The position numbers and the translations under genes are program-made. This document shows positions 1 to 7,473 of a stretch of DNA of 64,000 nucleotides, in pieces. The DNA lies in the NCBI GenBank assembly GCA_012735215.1, contig JAAYHX010000011.1, forward strand, positions 52,041-116,040, in the 5' to 3' direction. Each line of letters begins with the position of its first letter. The first letter of the stretch is position 1. This DNA is from Tissierellia bacterium (GTDB taxonomy: Bacteria > Bacillota > Clostridia > Tissierellales > Tepidimicrobiaceae). The notes under the pieces are model-generated. The model did no database searches, was not told where the DNA came from, and was given only the letters and a program-made list of their open reading frames with translations.

Positions 1-615
1 TAAGGGAACTATTAGGCTTGGAGTTATATTTTCTTCTAATTCACCTACACCTGTATCTCCCTTGAGTTTTATATTCATTAAAACATTCAAACTGGTTTCG
101 CAACTGCTCTTTGAATCTGAAAGAATCTTTGCAGCAAAGGCATTATACTCTCCAAGTGGAATATTTACGCTTTCCTTAAGGGATACGGTTTCACTATTTA
201 TAGTGAACTTTTTGGATGGAACCAGTACAAAATCCTTTTCCCATATTTTTGTAATCTTATCATCCCTATCGGTTATATAGCCTTGAACCTTAGCTATAAT
301 ATTGTAAGTTCCCTCCAAGCTTGCTGCCTTATCTGCAGTAAATTCATAGTTAAAATTAGCTTTAATATGGTCTACAAGTTCTGTAAGGTAAATTTGCTCC
401 TCATCCATATATCCAGCCTCGTATAGGTCATTAGGCTTAAAATATACCCTATAGTCCACTGTAGCTTTGTTGTTATAACTATATACAGGTACACTTTGCT
501 CTTGAAAACCTGGATGCTTAACTTCCCTATACAGTAAAAATGAGGCCCCACCAATTACAATTACTAAAAGAACTATTAATCCAATCCGTAAATTCTTATT
601 TATACTTAATCTCAT
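1..615 (-). CDS. DUF5305 family membrane protein, 3' end cut by window edge
   Basis: An open frame runs leftwards from an ATG at 615 to the window edge: 205 codons with no stop, so the C-terminus is missing. A good ribosome site (AAGGGAG) lies 9 bases before the ATG. One N-terminal membrane helix (about residues 9-27) is followed by a predicted extracytoplasmic domain with the motif YNNKATVDYRVYFKPNDLY and a later LVDHIKANFNYEF block. This pattern resembles DUF5305 proteins of clostridia and archaea, which often sit beside SipW-type signal peptidases and camelysin-like proteins, as here. The biochemical function is unknown. It is probably an accessory part of the matrix cassette to its right and is separated from it by a strong terminator hairpin. 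Confidence 0.75.
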   Translation of the reverse strand, partial: MRLSINKNLRIGLIVLLVIVIGGASFLLYREVKHPGFQEQSVPVYSYNNKATVDYRVYFKPNDLYEAGYMDEEQIYLTELVDHIKANFNYEFTADKAASLEGTYNIIAKVQGYITDRDDKITKIWEKDFVLVPSKKFTINSETVSLKESVNIPLGEYNAFAAKILSDSKSSCETSLNVLMNIKLKGDTGVGELEENITPSLIVPL

Positions 616-735
616 TTCCAACACTCCCTTAGGAAGGACTTTGGTACTACTTTTCTACAATCCCATAGATATATCCTGCATGTTTTTTTCGACAATATTA
701 CAAATATTATCTCAAACAGGGTAAGATGTTTTGCT

Positions 736-780
736 ATAAAGAAACAATGCAGAGGAAAGACCTCTGCATTGTTTCTTTAT
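736..780 (-). terminator. Perfect 20-bp-stem terminator after the TasA-like gene
   Basis: Positions 736-755 and 761-780 are exact inverted repeats around the 5-base loop AAAGA. The outer part of the stem is A/T-rich, so both strands present a U-run. It lies 18 bases past the stop of the TasA-like gene and before the DUF5305 promoter region, so it most likely ends the leftward transcript. Confidence 0.85.
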
Positions 781-798
781 ACTATATTCCCAGTACTA

Positions 799-1515
799 CT
801 ATCTAATAGGTTCATTGAATTGATATACGTTAATCTTGAAATTGAATCCATAATCTGTCATCTCAGCAATTTGTTGTTCTGTTGCAGCTCTATCAACTTC
901 GAATTTGAAACTAATCATAACGGACTTATCCTTTGGTATAGCTATTCCCTTTATTGTATTGGAAATTGATTCAATATTTTCTAACCTAATATCTACTTTC
1001 TTATTAACTTTTGCAACCCAATCATAACCTTTGCCTACTTTTTCGTAAGCATATACCTTATACTCTTTCAATATTAGATAATCCCCAAGTGCTTCATCAA
1101 ATTCATAAAGATCTAAATCCCCAAGTTTTGCATCCATAGTTCCTGTATTCTTTATTTTGAAATTAACCTCATATCCGGAACCTGGATACATCCTGTAAAG
1201 GCTTACACGTAGTATGTTGTCGTCTTTTTTGTCTACTTTAGCTACTCCCTCAGTAAATACACTATCCTCGTCTTTTGGTGGTTTATTTCCTCCTCCACCA
1301 CTAGGCATGCCAGGTCCATGATGGCCCATTGCTCCTACTCCACCTTCAACCAGATTGTCAAAAGTCTTAACATTTTCATCATGAATCATAATATCAATTT
1401 TACCAGTATTAACAGTAGTAAGAATCTTAGCTTCTTCTTTCCAGTATGCGTAGCCAGCACCTGTAAGCATTACTGCTACAACAAGGGTCAATAATAAAAA
1501 TTTCGCTTTTTTCAT
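799..1515 (-). CDS. TasA/camelysin-like exported protein (SipW-dependent signal peptide)
   Basis: A 238-aa protein. The ATG at 1515 is chosen because AAAAGGAGAGGGG sits just before it; a longer in-frame extension to 1623 has no ribosome site. The N-terminus MKKAKFLLLTLVVAVMLTGA followed by GYAYWKEEA is a SipW-type signal peptide, as in TasA, CalY and TapA. The mature region has beta-rich blocks ending in a KNTGTMDAKLGDL segment typical of this superfamily. It also has an unusual Gly/His/Pro-rich loop (GGVGAMGHHGPGMPSGGGG, about residues 59-77). The likely role is a fibre or surface-matrix subunit outside the cell. The dedicated peptidase is encoded just upstream at 1717-2934. The TasA-family assignment rests on signal type, size and context rather than on strong sequence identity. 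Confidence 0.75.
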   Translation of the reverse strand: MKKAKFLLLTLVVAVMLTGAGYAYWKEEAKILTTVNTGKIDIMIHDENVKTFDNLVEGGVGAMGHHGPGMPSGGGGNKPPKDEDSVFTEGVAKVDKKDDNILRVSLYRMYPGSGYEVNFKIKNTGTMDAKLGDLDLYEFDEALGDYLILKEYKVYAYEKVGKGYDWVAKVNKKVDIRLENIESISNTIKGIAIPKDKSVMISFKFEVDRAATEQQIAEMTDYGFNFKINVYQFNEPIR

Positions 1516-1661
1516 ACTTCCCCTCTCCTTTTTAATAAATTTTGCATTTATTAATTTCTTATCTTGATTATAGGTTTTTTTTGGCTTCTTTACGCCACTC
1601 TTAAGTATGCTTTTGGGATACAAATTAGTAGTAAAATTATTAAGCCTATAGTCCTATGCCC

Positions 1662-1679
1662 ATACTACTTTGGTAGTAT
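1662..1679. promoter_or_regulatory. Inverted repeat upstream of the TasA-like gene, candidate operator
   Basis: ATACTAC-TTTG-GTAGTAT is a perfect 7-4-7 inverted repeat about 150 bases upstream of the TasA-like start. Its core ACTTTGGTA recurs at 638-646, in front of the DUF5305 gene. It could bind the local LuxR-type regulator, but nothing in the sequence proves which protein binds. Confidence 0.4.
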
Positions 1680-1690
1680 ATAATTATGAG

Positions 1691-1716
1691 CAAAGAAAAA
1701 GGGGGTTTTCACCCCG
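1691..1716 (-). terminator. Terminator after the SipW-type peptidase gene
   Basis: On the minus strand GGGGTGAAAACCCC is followed by CTTTTTCTTTG, immediately after the peptidase stop codon at 1717. The short GC stem and U-run mark the end of the kinase-regulator-peptidase operon, so the TasA-like gene probably has its own promoter or relies on readthrough. Confidence 0.75.
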
Positions 1717-2934
1717 CTAAAATTCTATTTCATCCAGCTTTATATCATCTTCACTCTTTATTAGAAGTGTTGGCCAGCCTATTTTAGGTATAGTTTTGAC
1801 TATCTTACCCCTAATGTTCTCTAGCTTAACTGGATCTGAATCCTTATCTGAATTGTTATCTCCTTTGGTTATAAAGTTTATCCCTTCTTTTTGATCATTA
1901 TTTATCTCTATAATTCTGTGGGATATGAGGATCCCATCCCTTTCAAACTGTATTATATCCCCAACCTTTAGGTCATTTACCCCTTCCATATCAACTATTC
2001 TTTCAACCAGTATTATATCTCCCGGCTTAATACCTGGTTCCATACTTCCAGTAGCTATTACTGATGGGTATATGGGAAATACCCCTACGGAGAACCATAC
2101 AACTAATATTGATATAAGACTAGTAACTATCCATCCAGCAGTACTCTCCTTTTCTACTTCACTTTTCTTTACCTGCTTGGATGAGGTATAATAAACATTC
2201 TGCAAAAATACCATAAAGATTATTGGGCACAGTATTCCTATTAATGCTTTGGTTATCCATTCTAAGTCTGGTAATATTGGAGAAAACAAGTGGAATCCTT
2301 CTATAAGTCCCATATATATTGAGGAAGCCAGAGGCCCTGCTAAATATGCTAAATATCCTGCAAAAAAATTTTCAGCAAAGGTTGGTGCTAAATATTCAGC
2401 TATAAACTGTACAACATCTTTTAGGTTTTGAAGTTTTGTATATTGACCTGAGGAAAAACTGGTAAAGGTCATAAATATAGCTATCAATATAAATACAATA
2501 TAGTTTTCATCCTTGGTAAAGCTATTTATCAGATAGCTTCGTGTAAGCTCCCTACCTACTAGCATTGACCCTACAAATAGGATATTTATAAGTATACCTT
2601 TAATGGAATGGTCATAGGGGCTTTTACCTAATTCATCAATTATTCCTCCTAAAAAGTTAATAATTAAATATATGATTGCAAAATTCAAAGCCCATAGATA
2701 TATACTTTTTCTTTGTCTTAAATACCCTTTTGGTCTAATCCTGGGAAACTTCCATACAACAAAGGCTAAACCAATCCATAGGATTGGTTTTAGTATATAA
2801 GTAAGGCTAATATTATGTATAAAATCAAAAATATTGATGTTCTCTACTAAATATATAATTAGTATAAGCAAAACTAATATAAAACACCTGACTTTAGACC
2901 TTCTTGTAGGTAAAAACTCCTCTCCCGTTAACAT
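1717..2934 (-). CDS. SipW-type signal peptidase I with multi-pass N-terminal domain
   Basis: A 405-aa protein. The ATG at 2934 is preferred because GGGGGA lies 6 bases before it; the earlier ATG at 2976 has no ribosome site and overlaps the upstream gene. The C-terminal part is an S26B-type signal peptidase. The nucleophile Ser lies in ATGSMEPGIKPGDIILVERI. ISHRIIEI carries His where bacterial type I peptidases have Lys, the SipW/ER-type dyad. TKGDNNSD forms the next conserved box. The first ~270 residues contain many hydrophobic helices absent from Bacillus SipW (~190 aa), making this about twice the usual size. It likely cleaves the signal peptides of the neighbouring GYGYW/GYAYW proteins. 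The role of the N-terminal membrane domain is unknown. Confidence 0.85.
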   Translation of the reverse strand: MLTGEEFLPTRRSKVRCFILVLLILIIYLVENINIFDFIHNISLTYILKPILWIGLAFVVWKFPRIRPKGYLRQRKSIYLWALNFAIIYLIINFLGGIIDELGKSPYDHSIKGILINILFVGSMLVGRELTRSYLINSFTKDENYIVFILIAIFMTFTSFSSGQYTKLQNLKDVVQFIAEYLAPTFAENFFAGYLAYLAGPLASSIYMGLIEGFHLFSPILPDLEWITKALIGILCPIIFMVFLQNVYYTSSKQVKKSEVEKESTAGWIVTSLISILVVWFSVGVFPIYPSVIATGSMEPGIKPGDIILVERIVDMEGVNDLKVGDIIQFERDGILISHRIIEINNDQKEGINFITKGDNNSDKDSDPVKLENIRGKIVKTIPKIGWPTLLIKSEDDIKLDEIEF

Positions 2935-2968
2935 ATAAATCCCCCGTTTATTGCATTTGTAAAATACT

Positions 2969-3340
2969 CTATTCATTGCTTAATGATCCACTGCTATCAT
3001 CTATAGTATCCTGTAATTCTTCCGGCTCCAAATTGTCCTGAGTCTTCTCAACATTATTTGCTTCTTCAACAATTTCCCCATTACCTTCTGCATTAGTTAG
3101 GTCTGTCTCTTGTTGTGAAACAGGTGCTATAGTATCATTTGAATCCTCTTCTTCCCCTTGTGGTTTAAAAGTTAAGGACTCCATTAGTTCCCCCTTGAAT
3201 TTACCCACCTTATCTGGATCAGGTAGAACCTTAATATCCATTATTATTTCCAATGTTTCACTCCAAAGTCCATATCCTCCTGACATGATAAATAATGCAA
3301 ATACAAGACTCGATAATATCAGCATCACTTTCTTTTTCAT
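2969..3340 (-). CDS. Small exported protein with SipW-type signal peptide, acidic tail
   Basis: A 123-aa protein with GGAGGG before the ATG at 3340. The N-terminus (MKKKVMLILSSLVFALFIMSG then GYGLWSETLEI) is a SipW-type signal peptide with the GYG-W motif at the cleavage zone. The mature part is short, strongly acidic and Gln/Asn/Ser-rich (EEEDSNDT and LEPEELQDTIDDSSGS), probably disordered. I recognise no enzymatic domain. It sits between a similar exported protein and the dedicated peptidase in one operon, so it is likely a matrix or anchor accessory component. Homology beyond the signal type is not evident. Confidence 0.7.
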   Translation of the reverse strand: MKKKVMLILSSLVFALFIMSGGYGLWSETLEIIMDIKVLPDPDKVGKFKGELMESLTFKPQGEEEDSNDTIAPVSQQETDLTNAEGNGEIVEEANNVEKTQDNLEPEELQDTIDDSSGSLSNE

Positions 3341-3376
3341 GGTATTCCCTCCATTTCAATCCAGAATGGAATCAAA

Positions 3377-3913
3377 TTATAGTACCTGTTCAAAACGATA
3401 GGTATCCTCATATTTATATTCTTGAACAGGATATATAGTATTAATCCTTTCATCAACAACCTTCTCAATATCTCCTTCACTCTCTAAACATTTATTCACA
3501 ATGTCTTGTAAGTCCACCAAAGATTCGCCTTCAGAATAGGTTACTTCTATAGGTATGCTGATTTCCTTAATCTGATTTGGCAATATTTCTTCCTCAGTAT
3601 TCCCTAAAACTACTGGTACAGTTCCAATATTTTTAACCCCTACAATTACATTTCCACTATAGCCTGAGATAACTTCTCCTGTTATATGCAAGGCTTTCCC
3701 ATCCTTTATTGGAGTGGCATTTATATTCCCATCTGCTGTACTGCCACCAGATACAAAACAAAGGTTAACTTCACCTGTTGTAATTGAAAAATCCATAGTC
3801 AAACCTTCGTTCCAATATCCATAGCCTACGCCGATGGAGCTAAGAGCAATTATAGTTACTATGAATATAGTGGATTTAACATGCAATATCTTCCTTCTAC
3901 TTTTCCTCCTCAT
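3377..3913 (-). CDS. Exported SipW-dependent protein, camelysin/TasA-related
   Basis: A 178-aa protein with GGAGGTGATTGT before the ATG. The basic N-terminus (MRRKSRRK), a hydrophobic helix, then GVGYGYWNEGL form a SipW-type signal peptide. The following segment (LTMDFSITTGEVNLCFVSGG and later VIVGVKNIGTVPVVLGN) matches the beta-sandwich layout of camelysin-like proteins: short strands and a KNIGT turn. It starts 14 bases after the response-regulator stop codon, so it is probably translated from the same message. The likely role is a secreted structural or assembly protein processed by the peptidase at 1717-2934. Confidence 0.75.
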   Translation of the reverse strand: MRRKSRRKILHVKSTIFIVTIIALSSIGVGYGYWNEGLTMDFSITTGEVNLCFVSGGSTADGNINATPIKDGKALHITGEVISGYSGNVIVGVKNIGTVPVVLGNTEEEILPNQIKEISIPIEVTYSEGESLVDLQDIVNKCLESEGDIEKVVDERINTIYPVQEYKYEDTYRFEQVL

Positions 3914-3926
3914 ACAATCACCTCCA

Positions 3927-4544
3927 TCAAAAATTGGCTGATTTCTTAACTAGTAAGGCTGCCTGAGTTCTATGTTCCAGCTCTAATTTTGATAGTATGT
4001 TGCTTACATGTTTCTTTACAGTGTTCTCTGATATGTATAGCTTTTGAGCTATGTCACAGTTGCTTAATCCATTGGCTATTTCTTCAAGAACTTCCCTCTC
4101 TCTAGGTGTTAGCCTTTCTAGATATGAATCTTGTGAAATACTTGAGGTCTCATATTTTATAATCTCAGGGTCAATAAACTTCTTTCCCCTTAAAACCACA
4201 CGTAAGGCATATATAATGTCCTCTGCAAAGGCTTCTTTAAGAATATAACCCTCTACACCTATTTCCTTTGCCCTAATAAAATCGTCCTTTTTCACAGATG
4301 ATGTAAGAATCATGAATTTCGTCTTGTAGCCCCTTCTCCTGGAGTCAGATACTATATCCAACCCATTTTCTCCGCTCAAATAAAGGTCTACTATGGCTAA
4401 TTCGGGCTTTGCCCTTTGTATAGTATTCATTGCTTCATCCTTGTTTGAAGCCTCAAATATTTCATCAATAGTTTTTTCAAAGGATAAGGTTGAAATTATG
4501 CCTTTCCGTACTAATGGATGATCATCAACAATTAGTATTTTCAT
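3927..4544 (-). CDS. LuxR/NarL-family response regulator
   Basis: A 205-aa protein. The N-terminal receiver domain has the acidic pair in ILIVDDHP and phospho-acceptor Asp53 in IVDLYLSGENG. The C-terminal LuxR-type HTH (LTPREREVLEEIANGLSNCD ... ISENTVKKHVSNIL) binds DNA. Its ATG overlaps the kinase stop as ATGA, so the two are translationally coupled and form a cognate pair. It lies directly upstream of two exported-protein genes and the SipW-type peptidase, so it plausibly controls matrix gene expression, including the separately promoted TasA-like gene. Relatives include DegU, LiaR and NarL; I cannot assign one of those names. Confidence 0.92.
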   Translation of the reverse strand: MKILIVDDHPLVRKGIISTLSFEKTIDEIFEASNKDEAMNTIQRAKPELAIVDLYLSGENGLDIVSDSRRRGYKTKFMILTSSVKKDDFIRAKEIGVEGYILKEAFAEDIIYALRVVLRGKKFIDPEIIKYETSSISQDSYLERLTPREREVLEEIANGLSNCDIAQKLYISENTVKKHVSNILSKLELEHRTQAALLVKKSANF

Positions 4545-6262
4545 ATTATAGCTTCCTCCACTCTCATTGAATTTATGTGATTCGGTATGATAATTTCAAT
4601 CTTAGTGCCTTTACCTGGCCTGCTATCAATTTTCGTTTCACCACCTAAGGATTCACTTAAGTGGTATAAATTTTTAATTCCCAATCCATTACTGTTATTT
4701 TCCTTTACTTCATTAACATCAAATCCTATTCCATCATCTACTATGCTAAGAACAGTTCCATTGGAATCTATATTTAGGTTTACATCTATATTTTTAGCTT
4801 TTCCATGGCGTACTGCATTTCCAATTCCTTCGCATATCATCCTGTATAGAGCTTTTTTCTCATCGCAAGTCAGCAACTCATCATTTCCTATAATACTAAA
4901 GGGGATAACAACATCATTTAATCTTTTTGTCTCCTCTATATAGCTTTTAATATCAGCAACAAAGCTGTTGGTGCCGGATTTTTTCCAACTAAGACCATAT
5001 ATTTTATTCCTCAGTTCTTTCATGACATCATCTATGGTATTTCTGACAAAGTCCAATTCTTCCCTTATATCATAGGTACTATATTCATCCATGTTCCTCA
5101 TCAGAGCAAATATTCCACAGGATAAGCAAAACAGCCTTTGAAGCACACCATCATGTATTTCGTTAGCTATTCTATTTTGCTCCTCACTAATCAATAGCCT
5201 TGAATTTACTTCCTCAAGATACAGCCTTTCAAAGGTAATGGACATTAGCTCAGACAAAAATTGAATTTGGTGCATATTATTTCCATATTTGATGTCGTCC
5301 TTAGTATTTGCTACTTGACATCCAAGTATTCCATATATCTTATAATTTGTTCTTACTGGCATCATCACAAATTTGGTATCCGATATTGATAATTCCTTAG
5401 GTATTTTAATATCTATTATATTGTTTAGGTTCATAGCAAGGCTTTCTTTCACCAGCTTTATTAGATGGTCATTCTCTTTATCAGCAATGATTCTATATTC
5501 ATCCTCTGAAATATCATAGTAGAATATAATACTGCTCTTGGTAATTTCCTTTGTATATTCACATAACAACTTTATTAATCCATCTTCGTTTCCCTTATTA
5601 GTTAGTATATTGACTGATTGATAAAGAGATTTTATGTGATCAATAGACTCTACTATCATCTGGTTAGCAGATTGTAATTGGCAATTCATATCCTTCAGAA
5701 TCTCATTCTTTCTCTTTACCTTTTTAAGGTACATAGACCATGCCTGAATTGCTGCCACTATCATAACTAGGCTCAATATCAGATTGGACTCCTGTATTAA
5801 TAATCTTGTATTACTCAACTCCTCATCAAATACAAAATATACCAATACAGTAGATGACAATATGTAAATCAACAGATTGAACCAGCAATATAGCTTTGTC
5901 AAAAATACTGAACTTATCAATATAGTATTGAGGGTATACCATACAAAGGGGCTATTTACTCCTCCTGAAGGTATCAGCAATATTGAATTCCCTACTGTCT
6001 CTATAAGAATTAATATCTTTATATTCTGTTTTGATTTTTCATTCTTTAAATAAAGGTATGATAGCACTACTGATGATATAGTAAGACAGACTATTATAAA
6101 AATCCTTCTCATAAGTGAATGCTCAGAATGGTTCAACATATAAAAGGTGGATGTAATTAACAGGGATAAGTATCTGTATATTAGTAAAATTCTCGATTCT
6201 TCCATGCTGTACTTTAAAGGACTAACCTTTTTATACTTCATGATATTGGCTAACATAACCAA
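4541..6262 (-). CDS. DegS/NarX-type membrane histidine kinase with GAF-like region
   Basis: A 573-aa protein. The first ~175 residues form about six membrane helices. A linker coiled coil and a GAF-like sensory region (about 210-345) follow. The HisKA_3 dimerisation box contains phospho-acceptor His370 in NRIANEIHDGVLQRL, and the C-terminal HATPase has the N box (CEGIGNAVRHGKA), SIVDDGIGF and NSNGLGIKNL. AGAGGG lies 6 bases before the ATG. It phosphorylates the overlapping response regulator. It is the first gene downstream of the cyclic-di-GMP-II riboswitch, which should make its transcription depend on intracellular c-di-GMP. Confidence 0.92.
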   Translation of the reverse strand: MVMLANIMKYKKVSPLKYSMEESRILLIYRYLSLLITSTFYMLNHSEHSLMRRIFIIVCLTISSVVLSYLYLKNEKSKQNIKILILIETVGNSILLIPSGGVNSPFVWYTLNTILISSVFLTKLYCWFNLLIYILSSTVLVYFVFDEELSNTRLLIQESNLILSLVMIVAAIQAWSMYLKKVKRKNEILKDMNCQLQSANQMIVESIDHIKSLYQSVNILTNKGNEDGLIKLLCEYTKEITKSSIIFYYDISEDEYRIIADKENDHLIKLVKESLAMNLNNIIDIKIPKELSISDTKFVMMPVRTNYKIYGILGCQVANTKDDIKYGNNMHQIQFLSELMSITFERLYLEEVNSRLLISEEQNRIANEIHDGVLQRLFCLSCGIFALMRNMDEYSTYDIREELDFVRNTIDDVMKELRNKIYGLSWKKSGTNSFVADIKSYIEETKRLNDVVIPFSIIGNDELLTCDEKKALYRMICEGIGNAVRHGKAKNIDVNLNIDSNGTVLSIVDDGIGFDVNEVKENNSNGLGIKNLYHLSESLGGETKIDSRPGKGTKIEIIIPNHINSMRVEEAII

Positions 6263-6340
6263 CCCTCTTTTATAAACTAATTTGAGTTTAAATAGTTTAT
6301 AGTCTACTATATTTCATTTCAGTTTGGATTATTTCCCATT

Positions 6341-6384
6341 AATGCAAAATAAAACCCAATTTATAATAAACTTATAAATCGGGT
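6341..6384 (-). terminator. Intrinsic terminator of the c-di-GMP-II riboswitch
   Basis: On the minus strand ACCCGATTTATAA (6384-6372) pairs with TTATAAATTGGGT (6366-6354) around a 5-base loop and is followed by TTTATTTTG. The 5' arm begins inside the 3' end of the aptamer, so aptamer and terminator compete for the CCC at 6381-6383. The kinase ATG is about 80 bases downstream. Confidence 0.8.
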
Positions 6385-6450
6385 CGGTTGCGCTATTGGC
6401 TCCTCATATGTCAAGCGCCCATATAAGACATATGGATCATTGCCCCCCTG
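6381..6450 (-). ncRNA. Cyclic-di-GMP-II riboswitch aptamer
   Basis: On the minus strand the order CAATGAT, then ATATGGGCGCTTGACATATG, then CCAATAGCGCAACCGACC reproduces the conserved core of the c-di-GMP-II class as I remember the Clostridium acetobutylicum aptamer: CAATGAT ... TTGGGCACTTGAC ... TAGTGCAACCGACC. Covarying changes (GCGC/GCGC for GCAC/GTGC) keep the pseudoknot-forming stem. A G-run at 6443-6448 can form the closing stem with CCC at 6381-6383. It lies upstream of the kinase-regulator-exported-protein operon. No RNA alignment could be run, but the match is extensive. Confidence 0.9.
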
Positions 6451-6478
6451 CTCTCAAGGTTTGATTCAGTTTTTATTT

Positions 6479-6508
6479 AATATACAAATTCTGGATTATT
6501 GCTATCAA
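6479..6508 (-). promoter_or_regulatory. Sigma-A-type promoter for the riboswitch-kinase operon
   Basis: Minus-strand TTGATA (6508-6503), an 18-base spacer and TATATT (6484-6479). Transcription would start near 6470, about 20 bases before the aptamer. This spacing suits a riboswitch leader. Confidence 0.6.
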
Positions 6509-6786
6509 ATATTGATTTTCAACAAAATAAGTAATAATATCTAGGTGTATGGGTGATTACAAAATACCTAAATAAAAGATTATAATATTGAATGGCTTAA
6601 TGAAGCTTGTGTATAACAAAATTCAGTTGTCTGAATATTTTTACTTTGAGAATATTGTACCTGATTATAAACAGTATGTCAATAAAATTTTACAATAAAA
6701 TAGCAAAATATGGATATTTTTATAATTCATCTCTAAGGTGATGTCCCCTATGGTTTTGGGTATAACTACTCATGAGGTGATGGATT

Positions 6787-7458
6787 ATGAAAATCGAGTA
6801 TATATACCATAGCGGCTTTACAGTTGAAACGGATAATTATTTTCTAGTTTTCGATTATTATAAAGGAAAGCTAAACTTAAAAGAAAATAGAAAAATAATT
6901 GTATTTTCCAGTCATGGTCATGGGGACCATTTTAATGCTGAAGTACTGGAATGGAAAAAAGAAATTCAAAATATCCAGTATGTGCTAAGTAGCGATATTA
7001 AAGTGGAACCTGATTCTAATATTCACCTTATGGAACCCTATGAATCTTTAAAGATATATGATGTAAGCATCCATTCCTTCGGCTCAACAGATATAGGATT
7101 ATCTTTTTTAGTAAATGTAGATGGGAAAAATATATTCTTTGCTGGTGATTTAAACTGGTGGTTGTGGCCAGAGGATACAGAAGAAGAAAAGGAAACCATG
7201 GAGAGGGACTTAAAAGAAGAAATAGAGAAAATTAAGAAATATGATATAGATATAGGCTTTTTCCCTGTAGACCCTAGACTTAGGGAAAACTACTCCCTTG
7301 GTGGAAAGTACTTCATAGAGCAAGTGAAGCCCAAGTATTTCGTACCCATTCATTTCTGGAATAAGTTTAGTACCACCAAAGCCTTTGCTCAAAATATAAA
7401 AGATCCTGATACAAAAATCATAGAAATCTACAGGGAAAATCAGATAGTTGAAATCTAG
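6787..7458 (+). CDS. MBL-fold metallohydrolase, UlaG-like
   Basis: A 223-aa protein with GAGGTGATGG before the ATG. The metal-binding signature SSHGHGDHF (about residues 41-49) is the HxHxDH motif. FAGDLNWW supplies the bridging Asp and PIHFW the late His. Size and motif order fit the small cytoplasmic MBL hydrolases related to UlaG and RNase Z-like folds. The substrate is unknown. It is convergent with the nitroreductase gene and divergent from the kinase operon, so it is probably monocistronic. The 330-base stretch before it (6455-6786) contains the opposing promoter and otherwise only AT-rich DNA. Confidence 0.8.
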   Translation: MKIEYIYHSGFTVETDNYFLVFDYYKGKLNLKENRKIIVFSSHGHGDHFNAEVLEWKKEIQNIQYVLSSDIKVEPDSNIHLMEPYESLKIYDVSIHSFGSTDIGLSFLVNVDGKNIFFAGDLNWWLWPEDTEEEKETMERDLKEEIEKIKKYDIDIGFFPVDPRLRENYSLGGKYFIEQVKPKYFVPIHFWNKFSTTKAFAQNIKDPDTKIIEIYRENQIVEI

Positions 7459-7473
7459 TAGCTATAAATAATC

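Noticed and set aside
1516..1623. N-terminal extension of the TasA-like protein to 1623
   Set aside because: No ribosome site at 1623, and the extension would put 36 charged residues before a perfect signal peptide.
6728..6786. Short 23-codon frame starting just before the MBL hydrolase gene
   Set aside because: It overlaps the real start in another frame and its ribosome site is poor. The GAGGTGATGG before 6787 clearly serves the hydrolase.
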